From positions 124,001 to 188,000 of the forward strand of contig NZ_KE384319.1 in NCBI RefSeq assembly GCF_000425165.1: a DNA stretch of 64,000 nucleotides, written 5' to 3'. The notes under the pieces are model-generated. The model was not told where the DNA came from. It saw nothing but the letters and a program-made list of their open reading frames with translations, and did not search any database. Shown here piece by piece: positions 56,318-64,000 of the stretch. The position numbers were made by a program, and so were the translations under genes. Positions within the stretch are counted from its first letter, which is position 1; every line of letters starts with the position of its first letter. The DNA comes from Photobacterium halotolerans DSM 18316 (GTDB taxonomy: Bacteria > Pseudomonadota > Gammaproteobacteria > Enterobacterales > Vibrionaceae).

Positions 56318-56857
56318 GTGTTAAAACCAAATAATTCATGGACGTGGTATTACGACCAGAAGAATGACTCTTTAATGCTCGACCTGGGCGAAGAGATGGT
56401 TTTCCGCGTTTCAATTCCGAGTAAACACCTTATTGCTTGCGCCTTTAATCGATGCGAGTTCACGGTTGATGATGCAAGTACCTATCAAACATATCTCGAA
56501 AGTATTTCTGTGCTGGATTTGTCTGCTCCGCGTAAGGTCGAACTGGCCTTAAATGCTGTCGCTGCCAGTCGTTTTCATAAACCCATGATGCCTAAAAGCT
56601 GGTTTTTTTCCCAGCAAGAGGGGGGTTATACACCTCATAACGGCGAGATCATCGGGCTGGATACCGATTTCGGCGCTGCCCGTTATCTGGTAATTGAAAA
56701 CAGCGGTTGTGCGAGCCTGTGCATGCTGGCAGATGTGGAACCTCATGTTCTGACGTCAGGGAAAGAAATGGAATTCTGCGGCATTATCAAAGTAATGAAC
56801 GACAGAATGCAGGCCGTCCACTTAGACACAGAGCTGGGTTTGGCGCTGGTGGGCTAA
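56318..56857 (+). CDS. zapC: Cell-division protein ZapC
   Basis: GTG 56318 was chosen: GGAG six bases upstream and the start of family similarity (LKPNNSWTWYYDQKNDSLMLDLGEEMVFR) agree. The 179-residue product matches ZapC of E. coli in length and in LVLNALVAIRY-like LALNAVAASRFHKPMMPKSWFF and IKVMNDRMQ. ZapC binds FtsZ and promotes bundling of filaments at the Z-ring. Its position after pyrD is the same as in E. coli. It is a soluble cytosolic protein. Confidence 0.9.
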   Translation: MLKPNNSWTWYYDQKNDSLMLDLGEEMVFRVSIPSKHLIACAFNRCEFTVDDASTYQTYLESISVLDLSAPRKVELALNAVAASRFHKPMMPKSWFFSQQEGGYTPHNGEIIGLDTDFGAARYLVIENSGCASLCMLADVEPHVLTSGKEMEFCGIIKVMNDRMQAVHLDTELGLALVG

Positions 56858-57133
56858 TCGTTGTCATGGAAAGCCATATTTAACAACGATTTACCCCCGA
56901 TAAGTTTTAAAAGTTCATTTCTACTGTCCCCCAAAAGTATCATGCCTGGTTAATCAGCTGCTTTACGTGACCGGATTTAGCTGTCTGTGTCACTGATCGA
57001 TTCTCTGCGCAAGTCCCCATATTCTCTTCTTATCTAAACACATGTGTTTTATCTCATACCGTTTCTCGCACCCAGATCTGGCCTTGGCTTAATCAGGGTG
57101 TTTTCTCAGTCCCTGTTCGCCACAGAGGACACC

Positions 57134-57277
57134 ATGCTTTGCTATCTGCTATCTGCTATCTGCTATCTGCTATCTGCTATCGCCGTTTTTGTCTTTTTAA
57201 CGGTTCCTGGTACATCAACTGCCGTGGTGATATTAGCCATCAGTGCGTCATTTGATGAATATCTATACGGGTATTGA
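57134..57277 (+). CDS. Putative 47-residue hydrophobic peptide containing the heptanucleotide repeat
   Basis: ATG 57134 follows AGAGGA at four bases and opens a 47-codon frame ending at TGA 57277. The repeat codes for two copies of CYLLSAI, then AVFVFLTV, so the peptide is strongly hydrophobic and could be a membrane microprotein. Because the repeat unit is 7 bases, losing one unit moves the frame to a TAA at 57198-57200. There is no proof that the frame is translated. It may instead be a chance frame across a repeat. Confidence 0.35.
   Translation: MLCYLLSAICYLLSAIAVFVFLTVPGTSTAVVILAISASFDEYLYGY
57141..57181 (+). repeat. Heptanucleotide tandem repeat (GCTATCT), about 5.9 copies
   Basis: Five complete copies of GCTATCT followed by six bases of a sixth are seen without any mismatch. 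Such perfect short repeats are prone to slippage during replication. Confidence 0.95.
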
Positions 57278-57415
57278 GCGACATAACGTCATCCTGATGC
57301 AAAAAATCAGTAAAAATAGGTACTTTTTTGTTGTTGTCTGCCTTTTTTTTGGACAAAAAAACACCACTATTTTCCGGTAAATTATCGTTTCTGCGAGTAG
57401 ATATTTCCCTGTTTT

Positions 57416-57623
57416 CCTCATTTGTGAAAGCCCATTACAAATGAGGATAAGCACATTATATTAAGTTTCCTGACAGGAAAGAGTTGCACCTGGAGCGATT
57501 GGTGCAGCGAGAGGTTATTGTATATACATAGATGTGGAGATAGCGAATGCTCACATACTTGCTTGTGTTTGGCAGTTGCATTTTCAGTAATCACGTTGTC
57601 GCTTTGATTACTGCCTGTTTTTT
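57416..57623 (+). ncRNA. Candidate structured RNA ending in a terminator-like hairpin
   Basis: Four helices lie in order on the plus strand. CCTCATTTGT pairs with ACAAATGAGG (57416-57446), a perfect ten-base stem. TTTCC pairs with GGAAA (57466-57480). TGCACC pairs with GGTGCA (57485-57506). CAGTAATCA pairs with TGATTACTG (57585-57613) and is followed by CCTG and six T. The last helix fits a Rho-independent terminator. Loop sequences include GGA and GAGG. I recognise no known family. A small RNA or a leader that ends before rlmL are both possible. Confidence 0.45.
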
Positions 57624-57672
57624 AAGTTGTTGATTTGTATGGGTTTGAATTTATCGTTTCCATGAGGAGACA

Positions 57673-57735
57673 ATGGACAAGCATAAAGGTAAGTGCTTGC
57701 TTAATCCGTCTTATGGATTGTATTCAAGCAGTTAG
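57673..57735 (+). CDS. Possible 20-codon leader peptide upstream of rlmL
   Basis: ATG 57673 follows GAGGAG and opens MDKHKGKCLLNPSYGLYSSS, stopping at TAG 57735. Its RNA can form a TGCTTG/CAAGCA helix. It lies about 250 bases before rlmL. The strong ribosome-binding site is the only evidence; chance cannot be excluded. Confidence 0.3.
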   Translation: MDKHKGKCLLNPSYGLYSSS

Positions 57736-57986
57736 GTCAGGTTTGTTTCCTGTGGGAAACTATTTGCCTGGGTGAGACATTCTGAAAAGTATGCGTTTAT
57801 CTGTTTTGCTGTCTTGGCTGGTGGCGGATTGCAAAGATAAACCGTCTATGAAGTGGCAAACTGCGATTGTTAGCTTGATTTATACTCGAACAGTGCAGAA
57901 AAAATGACTGGCCGGCATAGCTGATACAGGCGCATATCTGTGAATTCAGGTATAATCGCGGGCAACATTTGTTTGAAAAGAAACCC

Positions 57987-60131
57987 ATGAATCAATATCT
58001 CGCTATTACTTCCCGTGGTCTGGAAAATCTTCTGGCCGATGAACTGACTCAACTAGGTGCTGCACAAGTAAAAGTTGTGCATGCCGGCGTTCGCTTTTCC
58101 GCTGATCAGAATACGGCTTATCGTTGCTGTTTATGGACTCGTGTTGCATCACGTATCGTCCAGGTATTAAGTGAATTCAACGTCAGGAACGATCTGGATC
58201 TGTATCTCGGCGCGACAGCGATCAGCTGGGAGCAGTATTTCAGTTCCCGTACCCGTATTGTGGTCGACTTCAACGGTACTAACCGTGAAATCCGTAACAG
58301 CCAGTATGGCGCGATGAAAGTTAAGGATGCCATTGTTGACCGGTTTACCAAGGGAAATCAGCCTCGTCCGACAATTGACCGTGAACGACCTGATTTACGT
58401 ATCCACGTGCGTTTGTCGAACGATAAAGCCATTGTGGGTTTGGATATGGCGGGGAGTGGCCTTCACCAGCGCGGGTATCGTACTGAAGCGGGTAAAGCAC
58501 CATTGCGCGAGACTCACGCTGCGGCTTTGGTGATGAAAAGTGGCTGGACGCCAGAGAAGCCATTGTTAGATCCAATGTGTGGCTCAGGGACATTATTGAT
58601 TGAAGCTGCCATGATCGCCGCGGAAATTGCGCCGGGATTAAAACGCAAGCGCTGGGGATTTGAAGTCTTGAATGATTTTGACCAGGATGCCTGGCAAGAG
58701 ATTCATGCCGAAGCCTCTGTGAAAGCTCGCCGGGGTGTGGCTAACGTCACAACACCTTTCTTTGGCCGCGAAATGGACAGGCGCATTTTGAGTGTGGCCA
58801 GAGATAACGCAGGCCGCGCCGGTGTAAGTGAGTTGATTGATTTCGAATACGGGGATGCCACCCAATTGGTTCGTCCTAACGGTTTTGAGACCGGTGTAAT
58901 TTTGTGTAACCCCCCTTATGGTGAGCGCCTGGGCACCACGCCGGAGCTGATTGCGCTTTACACCGAGCTAGGAAATCGTCTCAAGCTGGCCTTTGCCGGT
59001 TCAGTGGCGTCGATCTTCTCCTCGTCGAATGAGTTACTGAGCTGTATGCGTATGCGGGCCGATAAGCAGTTTAAGCTGCGCAACGGCGCATTAGATTGTG
59101 TGCTCAAGACCTATCAGATCACAGCCGGTGGTGTTAAGCAGGTAGAAGGTGCGAAAGAAGGGCAACTTGAAGAAACGCTGGTTGCACCGGATTTTGCGAA
59201 TCGCCTGAAGAAAAACCTGTCGAAACTGGATAAATGGGCAAAGAAAGAAGCGTTGGATTGCTATCGTGTCTACGATGCTGATTTGCCTGACTACAATGCC
59301 GCGATCGACAAGTATGCCGACTATGTGGTGATTCAGGAGTACGCAGCACCTAAATCCGTACCTGAGGAAACGGCCCGCCGTCGATTGATGGATATTATGC
59401 GTGCCACGATTCAGGTGACGGGCGTTGATAGCGATAAAGTGGTGTTGAAGGTGCGAGAGCGCCAGAAAGGTAAAAGCCAGTATCAGAAGCTGTCTAACGC
59501 ATCGCGTTATATGACGGTCAACGAATACGGTGTAAAGCTGCAGGTTAACCTGTTTGATTATCTCGACACCGGGCTGTTTCTGGATCATAAAATTACCCGT
59601 CGTCGTCTTGGCGAAATGTCAAAAGGCAAAGATTTCCTCAATCTGTTTGCGTACACTGGCTCGGCAACGGTACATGCTGCTTGCGGTGGCGCGAAATCCA
59701 CAACAACGGTTGATATGTCAAATACCTATCTGCGTTGGGCACAGGAAAATATGGCCTTGAATGGTCAGGTCGGCCGCCAGCATGAATATGTTCAGGCGGA
59801 CTGCCTGCAATGGCTGCAGGAAGTGGATGACACCTTTGATTTGATCTTCATTGATCCGCCAACTTTCTCTAACTCTAAGCGCATGAAACAGAGTTTTGAT
59901 GTGCAGCGTGACCACATCATGCTGATGGAGAACCTGAAGCGAATGCTGCGCAAGGGGGGAGAGATTGTGTTTTCAAATAATAAACGCCACTTCAAGATGG
60001 ATGAAGCGGCATTAGCAGATTTGGGGCTGGTGGCGAAGAACATTTCTTCTGAAACACTGCCGATGGATTTTGCCCGTAATAAGCAAATTCATAACTGCTG
60101 GATTATTACCCATAAGGAAGGCGATGTTTGA
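57987..60131 (+). CDS. rlmL: Bifunctional 23S rRNA methyltransferase RlmKL
   Basis: ATG 57987 starts [20 protein letters not shown], the family N terminus; the product has 714 residues (E. coli 702). It methylates G2445 (N2) and G2069 (N7) of 23S rRNA. A THUMP domain lies at about 40-155. The RlmL half holds [20 protein letters not shown] and the catalytic NPPYGERLG. The RlmK half has [15 protein letters not shown] and [13 protein letters not shown]. The gene is followed by a glutaredoxin-like gene (32 bp) and uup, in the same order as in other Vibrionaceae. Confidence 0.95.
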   Translation: MNQYLAITSRGLENLLADELTQLGAAQVKVVHAGVRFSADQNTAYRCCLWTRVASRIVQVLSEFNVRNDLDLYLGATAISWEQYFSSRTRIVVDFNGTNREIRNSQYGAMKVKDAIVDRFTKGNQPRPTIDRERPDLRIHVRLSNDKAIVGLDMAGSGLHQRGYRTEAGKAPLRETHAAALVMKSGWTPEKPLLDPMCGSGTLLIEAAMIAAEIAPGLKRKRWGFEVLNDFDQDAWQEIHAEASVKARRGVANVTTPFFGREMDRRILSVARDNAGRAGVSELIDFEYGDATQLVRPNGFETGVILCNPPYGERLGTTPELIALYTELGNRLKLAFAGSVASIFSSSNELLSCMRMRADKQFKLRNGALDCVLKTYQITAGGVKQVEGAKEGQLEETLVAPDFANRLKKNLSKLDKWAKKEALDCYRVYDADLPDYNAAIDKYADYVVIQEYAAPKSVPEETARRRLMDIMRATIQVTGVDSDKVVLKVRERQKGKSQYQKLSNASRYMTVNEYGVKLQVNLFDYLDTGLFLDHKITRRRLGEMSKGKDFLNLFAYTGSATVHAACGGAKSTTTVDMSNTYLRWAQENMALNGQVGRQHEYVQADCLQWLQEVDDTFDLIFIDPPTFSNSKRMKQSFDVQRDHIMLMENLKRMLRKGGEIVFSNNKRHFKMDEAALADLGLVAKNISSETLPMDFARNKQIHNCWIITHKEGDV

Positions 60132-60163
60132 GTCGCTGAAGTCGATAAACTAAGGATTGTTAC

Positions 60164-60412
60164 TTGTCTATCATCCTCTACAGTACGGAGGGATGCCACC
60201 TCTGTGAGCAGGCTTATGCACTGCTTACGGAGGCCGGAGTTTCAGAGCAGGTAGATGTCGTTGATATTGCTTTTGACGACAACCTGTTTTCCCGTTACGG
60301 CGTCACAATACCGGTCGTATCTTTTTACGACAATGAATCTGTTTCTGAGCTTGGCTGGCCTTTCGATGCCGCTGAGCTGGCACTTTGGTTAAAGAGTCAT
60401 GGCATTAATTAA
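60164..60412 (+). CDS. Glutaredoxin-like thiol protein
   Basis: The start is TTG 60164, with AAGGAT upstream. The 82-residue product is a compact thioredoxin fold with the CxxC motif in YSTEGCHLCEQAYALL (Cys11 and Cys14) and the cis-Pro in YGVTIPVVSFYD. The segment ELGWPFDAAELALWL ends the fold, as in the DUF836/glutaredoxin-like family. Its physiological partner is not known. It overlaps the uup start by 14 bases, so the two are translationally linked, with rlmL just upstream. Confidence 0.88.
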   Translation: MSIILYSTEGCHLCEQAYALLTEAGVSEQVDVVDIAFDDNLFSRYGVTIPVVSFYDNESVSELGWPFDAAELALWLKSHGIN

Positions 60413-62327
60413 AATCAGTAACGCGCAGCTTGCTTATGGTGATCATCCATTATTGGATCATGCCGAATTTCTGCTGCAACCTAATGAGCGTGTTTGTTTG
60501 GTCGGCCGTAATGGTGCAGGCAAATCCACGTTAATGAAAGTCATCGCCGGTGAGGTACTGCTGGATGATGGCAGTATCCAGCGTATGAGTGAATTAAAGG
60601 TTTCACGGCTGGAACAAGATCCACCTCGCAATGCAGAAGGCACTGTCTTTGATTTTGTTGCAGAAGGTTTATCAGAAGTGGGGGGGTTGCTTCGCGAATA
60701 TCACCACTTACTCGATAAAATCACCACGGATGCAAGTGAAATACATTTTGCACAATTAGCTAAGGTACAGGAAAAACTGGATCATGCTAATGCCTGGCAG
60801 TTTGACAATAAAATCAGCTCTGTATTAGAACACCTCGAGTTAGATGCCGGCACTTTGCTGGCTGACCTGTCAGGCGGCTGGCAGCGTAAAGCCGCGCTGG
60901 CACGTGCTCTGGTGAGTGAACCTGATATTCTCTTGCTCGATGAACCAACCAACCACCTGGATGTCGCTACGATTGAATGGCTGGAAGGTTTCTTAAAAGA
61001 TTTCCGTGGCTCTATTATCTTCATTTCTCACGACCGGGCTTTTATTCGTTCAATGTCGACACGTATTGTCGATTTGGATCGAGGCAAGCTGAACTCATTC
61101 CCTGGCGATTACGATAAGTATCTCGACGCGAAGGAAGAGTTATTGCGTATCGAAAGTGAGCAGAACGCTGAGTTTGATAAAAAACTTGCGCAGGAAGAAA
61201 CCTGGATACGTCAGGGCATTAAAGCGAGACGTACCCGTAATGAAGGGCGAGTAAGAGCGCTGAAGCAGCTTCGTGCCGAGCGCAGCGAGCGCCGGGAAGT
61301 GATGGGTAAAGCGGATATGCAGCTTCAGGATGCCCGTCGTTCAGGCAAGGTTGTCTTTGAAGCTGAGAATATCAGCTACCGTTACGACGACAAGCCCATC
61401 ATTAATGATTTCAGCTTTAACGTCATGCGCGGTGACCGTATCGCCCTGATTGGGCCAAACGGCTGCGGTAAGAGTACTTTGCTCAAGCTCATGCTGGGCC
61501 AGCTGCAGGCGACGGAAGGGCATTTTCACTGTGGTACCAAGCTGGAAGTGGCTTATTTTGATCAGTACCGTGAAATACTTGATCCCGAAAAAACCGTGCT
61601 GGATAACCTGGCAGAAGGTAAACAGGAAGTCACGGTCAACGGCCGCAGCCGCCATGCGTTAGGTTATCTGCAGGACTTTTTGTTCCACCCCAAAAGAGCG
61701 CGCACGCCTGTGAAGGCGCTGTCTGGCGGTGAGAAGAACCGCTTGTTGCTGGCCAAGTTATTCCTGAAACCCAATAATTTATTGGTTCTTGATGAACCAA
61801 CAAACGATTTGGATATCGAAACTCTGGAACTTTTGGAAGATATTCTTGCCAATTATCAGGGCACTTTGCTCTTAGTGAGCCACGATCGTCAGTTTGTTGA
61901 TAATACTGTGACCACAAGCTGGATTTTTGAAGGTCAGGGTGTCGTCAATGAATACGTGGGTGGCTACCATGATGCGCAAGCCCAGCGAGCCAACTCTGCT
62001 GCACAACGTGCCAAAGCACAGGCAGAAGAGCAAGCCGCCGACAATAAAAAAGATGAAAGCCAACAGCGGCAGCAAGTGAGCCGGGATAAGCCGGGTAAGA
62101 AGTTGTCTTATAAGCTTCTGAAAGAACTTGAAGAATTGCCGTCTCGTTTGGAAGATTTGGAAAATGAGATTGCCCAGTTGCAGGAAAAAATCAATGATCC
62201 TGCATTTTTCCAAAGCTCAACTGATGACACCCAAGTGACCCTGTCACGCCTGGCCGAGGCAGAGCAGGCACTGGAAGTCGCCTTTGAACGTTGGGAAGAA
62301 CTAGAAGCAATGCAGAAGGAATCCTAA
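60399..62327 (+). CDS. uup: ABC-F family ATPase Uup
   Basis: The 642-residue protein has two ABC domains without a membrane part: Walker A GRNGAGKSTLMK and GPNGCGKSTLLK, signatures LSGGWQRKAALARAL and LSGGEKNRLLLAKL, and both Walker B segments (LLLDEPTNHLD and VLDEPTNDLD). The P-site-tRNA-interaction-motif linker (about 240-310) and the C-terminal coiled coil (about 560-640, LEELPSRLEDLENEIAQLQEKI) fit E. coli Uup. Uup acts on ribosomes and branched DNA intermediates. Its stop TAA shares one base with the ATG of the DUF3466 gene (TAATG). Confidence 0.95.
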   Translation: MALIKISNAQLAYGDHPLLDHAEFLLQPNERVCLVGRNGAGKSTLMKVIAGEVLLDDGSIQRMSELKVSRLEQDPPRNAEGTVFDFVAEGLSEVGGLLREYHHLLDKITTDASEIHFAQLAKVQEKLDHANAWQFDNKISSVLEHLELDAGTLLADLSGGWQRKAALARALVSEPDILLLDEPTNHLDVATIEWLEGFLKDFRGSIIFISHDRAFIRSMSTRIVDLDRGKLNSFPGDYDKYLDAKEELLRIESEQNAEFDKKLAQEETWIRQGIKARRTRNEGRVRALKQLRAERSERREVMGKADMQLQDARRSGKVVFEAENISYRYDDKPIINDFSFNVMRGDRIALIGPNGCGKSTLLKLMLGQLQATEGHFHCGTKLEVAYFDQYREILDPEKTVLDNLAEGKQEVTVNGRSRHALGYLQDFLFHPKRARTPVKALSGGEKNRLLLAKLFLKPNNLLVLDEPTNDLDIETLELLEDILANYQGTLLLVSHDRQFVDNTVTTSWIFEGQGVVNEYVGGYHDAQAQRANSAAQRAKAQAEEQAADNKKDESQQRQQVSRDKPGKKLSYKLLKELEELPSRLEDLENEIAQLQEKINDPAFFQSSTDDTQVTLSRLAEAEQALEVAFERWEELEAMQKES

Positions 62328-64000
62328 TGCGACATAAGATGTTCAAGTTTTCAACGCTGGCAATTGTTGTTGCCAGCGTCACGCAGGCACAAGCGGCGGT
62401 TTACGACGTTGTTGAAGTGAGCGGTGATGCCAGTGGTGTAGATGCACTGCAATATTACGATAAAAACAGCAGTTATTTGACCAGCCAGGTGCAGTTTTAC
62501 GGCCAGGGGATCAGTCCGTCAACAGGCACTGAAAACTGCTTTGAAACCAGCTGTTCATCAACCAGTTATAAAGTGTTTGGTGAAAGCCGCTTTGGCAGTG
62601 ACGGTATTGATATCCGCGATGAGATTCCATACCAGCTGGATAACTTCCAGCAGATCAATGACGAGTGGTCACTGGAAAGACACTGCAGCTCTGCATATGG
62701 ATTCAATACCTGTGATACCTGGGCTGAAACGCGGTTTTTTGGTGTCGGTTATAACTCGGACAACCCGGAAGATGGCTCGGGCTATGGTGGCCTGCGCAGA
62801 GAGCAGTTTGCCTGGCAGAACAATTATTATGCTAACACGCTGCCATTCTTAGATAACGGTGCAGACGCATTTGAGCGTGTCACTACGTTTGCCAATGATC
62901 TGGCAGGTTATGATTCAAGCGTGACACCGTCACTCGGTACGCTGGTGGATGGTGGCGATCATGTCTCCGCCAATGGTGCGGTCAGTGCAGTCGGTACCTC
63001 AACGCTGGGTGACTATACGCTGGGCGTGACCAGCTCGGCATACTTCGCCAATAACAACCATTATGCCCGCCAGTTCAACAAGCGCGGCTTTGTGAATCTT
63101 AGCGCCAGTAAGGTTTCATTACTGCCGGTAGCCGGGAATGACCTGGTTAAAAACATGGGGCAGACATTAGCCTGGGATGCTGTCGAATATCCCGCTGGTA
63201 ATCTACTGGTGGTTGGCAGCGCGGCGTTTGCGCCATCTAATCTCAATGACAATATCAAGCTGCCCGATGACGTGCCGATCAACCGTGGCGACCTGAATAA
63301 CTGTGTCACCAATGGCGCGACGCCAGGCACGATATTTAATTCATGGGCTTGTCAGTTTACTGTCTTCGCCAATGAGGCGGCATTCTGGAATGTTGATGGT
63401 TCAGCCACTTCAGAAGCTCAGTTAGTTGCAGCCCGTGCATCGGATCGCCCGGCGTTAGACCCAGATGACAACAATCGTTCTTTCCAGGCATCAGCCCGGG
63501 CGGTTTCTCTGGTTGACGGTAAGCCAGTGATGGTGGGATACACCACCGACTCAGTGGACAACGATTATTATGCGGTGCGCGCAGCTATCTTTAAGCTGAA
63601 AGATGGTGTGACTGGCACTCCAACCGCTGAGAGCTGGACGGTTTCTTACATTCCGAACCTGAATATCGAACAGGGTAATGACCGTATTTACCGCTATACC
63701 ATAGCGACGGATATCAATGACCAAAATAAAGTGATTGGTGTTGCTAAGCGAGCCAAGTCGACAGAGCGCTCTTATGCGGAAATGATGTATTTGTATGATG
63801 CGACGTCGAATTCGTTCAAATGGCTGGACTCATCCGTAAGCAGCATTTTCTTTGCCGGTGCAAACGGCTACCCAAGCGCGATCAACAAAAATGATCAGAT
63901 TGTCGGTTGGGTTGATGCAGAGACGGTCAACCAGGTTAACGGCCGGCAACGCCGTCAGCGTGCTTTCACCTATCTGTCAGGTAGTGACGCTGTCACTGAT
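62327..64000 (+). CDS. DUF3466-family exported protein, incomplete at the window end
   Basis: ATG 62327 overlaps the uup stop and opens a frame that stays open to the last base: 558 codons, no stop. A signal peptide (MRHKMFKFSTLAIVVASVTQAQA) precedes a long beta-rich mature chain (AVYDVVEVSGDASGV, SFQASARAVSLVDGKPVMVGY, IYRYTIATDINDQNKVIGVAK, GYPSAINKNDQIVGWVDAE). The repeating short hydrophobic strands and NDQ-type turns look like beta-propeller or beta-sandwich blocks. The position after uup and the sequence fit the DUF3466 family of Vibrio-type bacteria. Its function is not known. The C-terminal end is outside the window. Confidence 0.85.
   Translation, partial: MRHKMFKFSTLAIVVASVTQAQAAVYDVVEVSGDASGVDALQYYDKNSSYLTSQVQFYGQGISPSTGTENCFETSCSSTSYKVFGESRFGSDGIDIRDEIPYQLDNFQQINDEWSLERHCSSAYGFNTCDTWAETRFFGVGYNSDNPEDGSGYGGLRREQFAWQNNYYANTLPFLDNGADAFERVTTFANDLAGYDSSVTPSLGTLVDGGDHVSANGAVSAVGTSTLGDYTLGVTSSAYFANNNHYARQFNKRGFVNLSASKVSLLPVAGNDLVKNMGQTLAWDAVEYPAGNLLVVGSAAFAPSNLNDNIKLPDDVPINRGDLNNCVTNGATPGTIFNSWACQFTVFANEAAFWNVDGSATSEAQLVAARASDRPALDPDDNNRSFQASARAVSLVDGKPVMVGYTTDSVDNDYYAVRAAIFKLKDGVTGTPTAESWTVSYIPNLNIEQGNDRIYRYTIATDINDQNKVIGVAKRAKSTERSYAEMMYLYDATSNSFKWLDSSVSSIFFAGANGYPSAINKNDQIVGWVDAETVNQVNGRQRRQRAFTYLSGSDAVTD

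Larger units (their letters stand above)
56858..57986. other. Long, mostly non-coding interval between zapC and rlmL
   Basis: This 1.1-kb gap holds no ordinary gene. It carries the heptanucleotide repeat (57141-57181) inside a possible 47-codon frame, a chain of hairpins ending in a terminator-like structure (57416-57623), a 20-codon frame with a strong ribosome-binding site (57673-57735), and an AT-rich stretch before rlmL. See the separate entries. Confidence 0.5.

Noticed and set aside
57141..57181. The heptanucleotide repeat as a CRISPR array
   Set aside because: The units are contiguous 7-mers without spacers; this is a simple tandem repeat.

Overview
The window reads as a chromosomal segment of a marine gammaproteobacterium of the family Vibrionaceae. 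A Photobacterium-like genome fits best, but the genus is an inference. Evidence: Vibrio-type gene sets (a PrtV-like M6 protease of 918 residues, an aminoethylphosphonate cluster of the phnS/T/U-phnW-pbfA-phnX type, 180-kDa-class NAD-glutamate dehydrogenase, DUF3466 next to uup) alongside gammaproteobacterial core genes in familiar order (letA-letB-rsmF, msrC-proQ-prc, pyrD-zapC-rlmL-uup). I saw no rRNA or tRNA genes, prophage, insertion sequence or CRISPR array.

Layout. 1-3.3 kb: the end of a POT peptide transporter, a large lipoprotein, a GNAT acetyltransferase and a GFA-family protein. 3.3-7.0 kb: an AT-rich gap, then a small secreted protein followed by the PrtV-like metalloprotease; the small protein resembles the protease's own propeptide. 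7.3-15.8 kb: a 2-aminoethylphosphonate uptake and degradation regulon. The repressor phnR and the transporter genes phnU, phnT and phnS lie on the minus strand, and phnW, pbfA and phnX on the plus strand. Three copies of a TTTGGTATATACCAAA-like operator sit before phnT, phnS and phnW. 16.4-18.7 kb: small genes around sulA, with two LexA boxes in the gap between sulA and a divergent lipoprotein. 18.9-22.9 kb: tpm, acnA and a small barrel-like protein. 23-28.6 kb (minus strand): an EamA transporter, cdd with CRP- and CytR-like sites, yohK/yohJ, a membrane-anchored ToxR-like regulator and sbcB. 28.8-30.6 kb: a tyrosinase and a small partner gene. 30.9-33.2 kb: two tandem cold-shock genes, tmaR and azoR. 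33.6-40.9 kb: rsmF, letB, letA and an ABC exporter. 41-49.8 kb: msrC-proQ-prc, a duplicated-domain secreted protein, pncB, pepN and a DUF2835 gene. 50.2-64 kb: gdhB, pyrD, zapC, a 1.1-kb non-coding interval with a heptanucleotide repeat and a chain of hairpins, rlmL, a glutaredoxin-like gene, uup, and a DUF3466 gene that runs off the end.

Most of the window is housekeeping: envelope lipid transport, rRNA methylation, NAD salvage, pyrimidine synthesis and salvage, glutamate catabolism and periplasmic proteolysis. The accessory parts are the secreted protease locus, the phosphonate regulon, the SOS pair, the tyrosinase pair and the leader region before rlmL. All coordinates, motifs and repeats were read by eye from the sequence; no database search was run.
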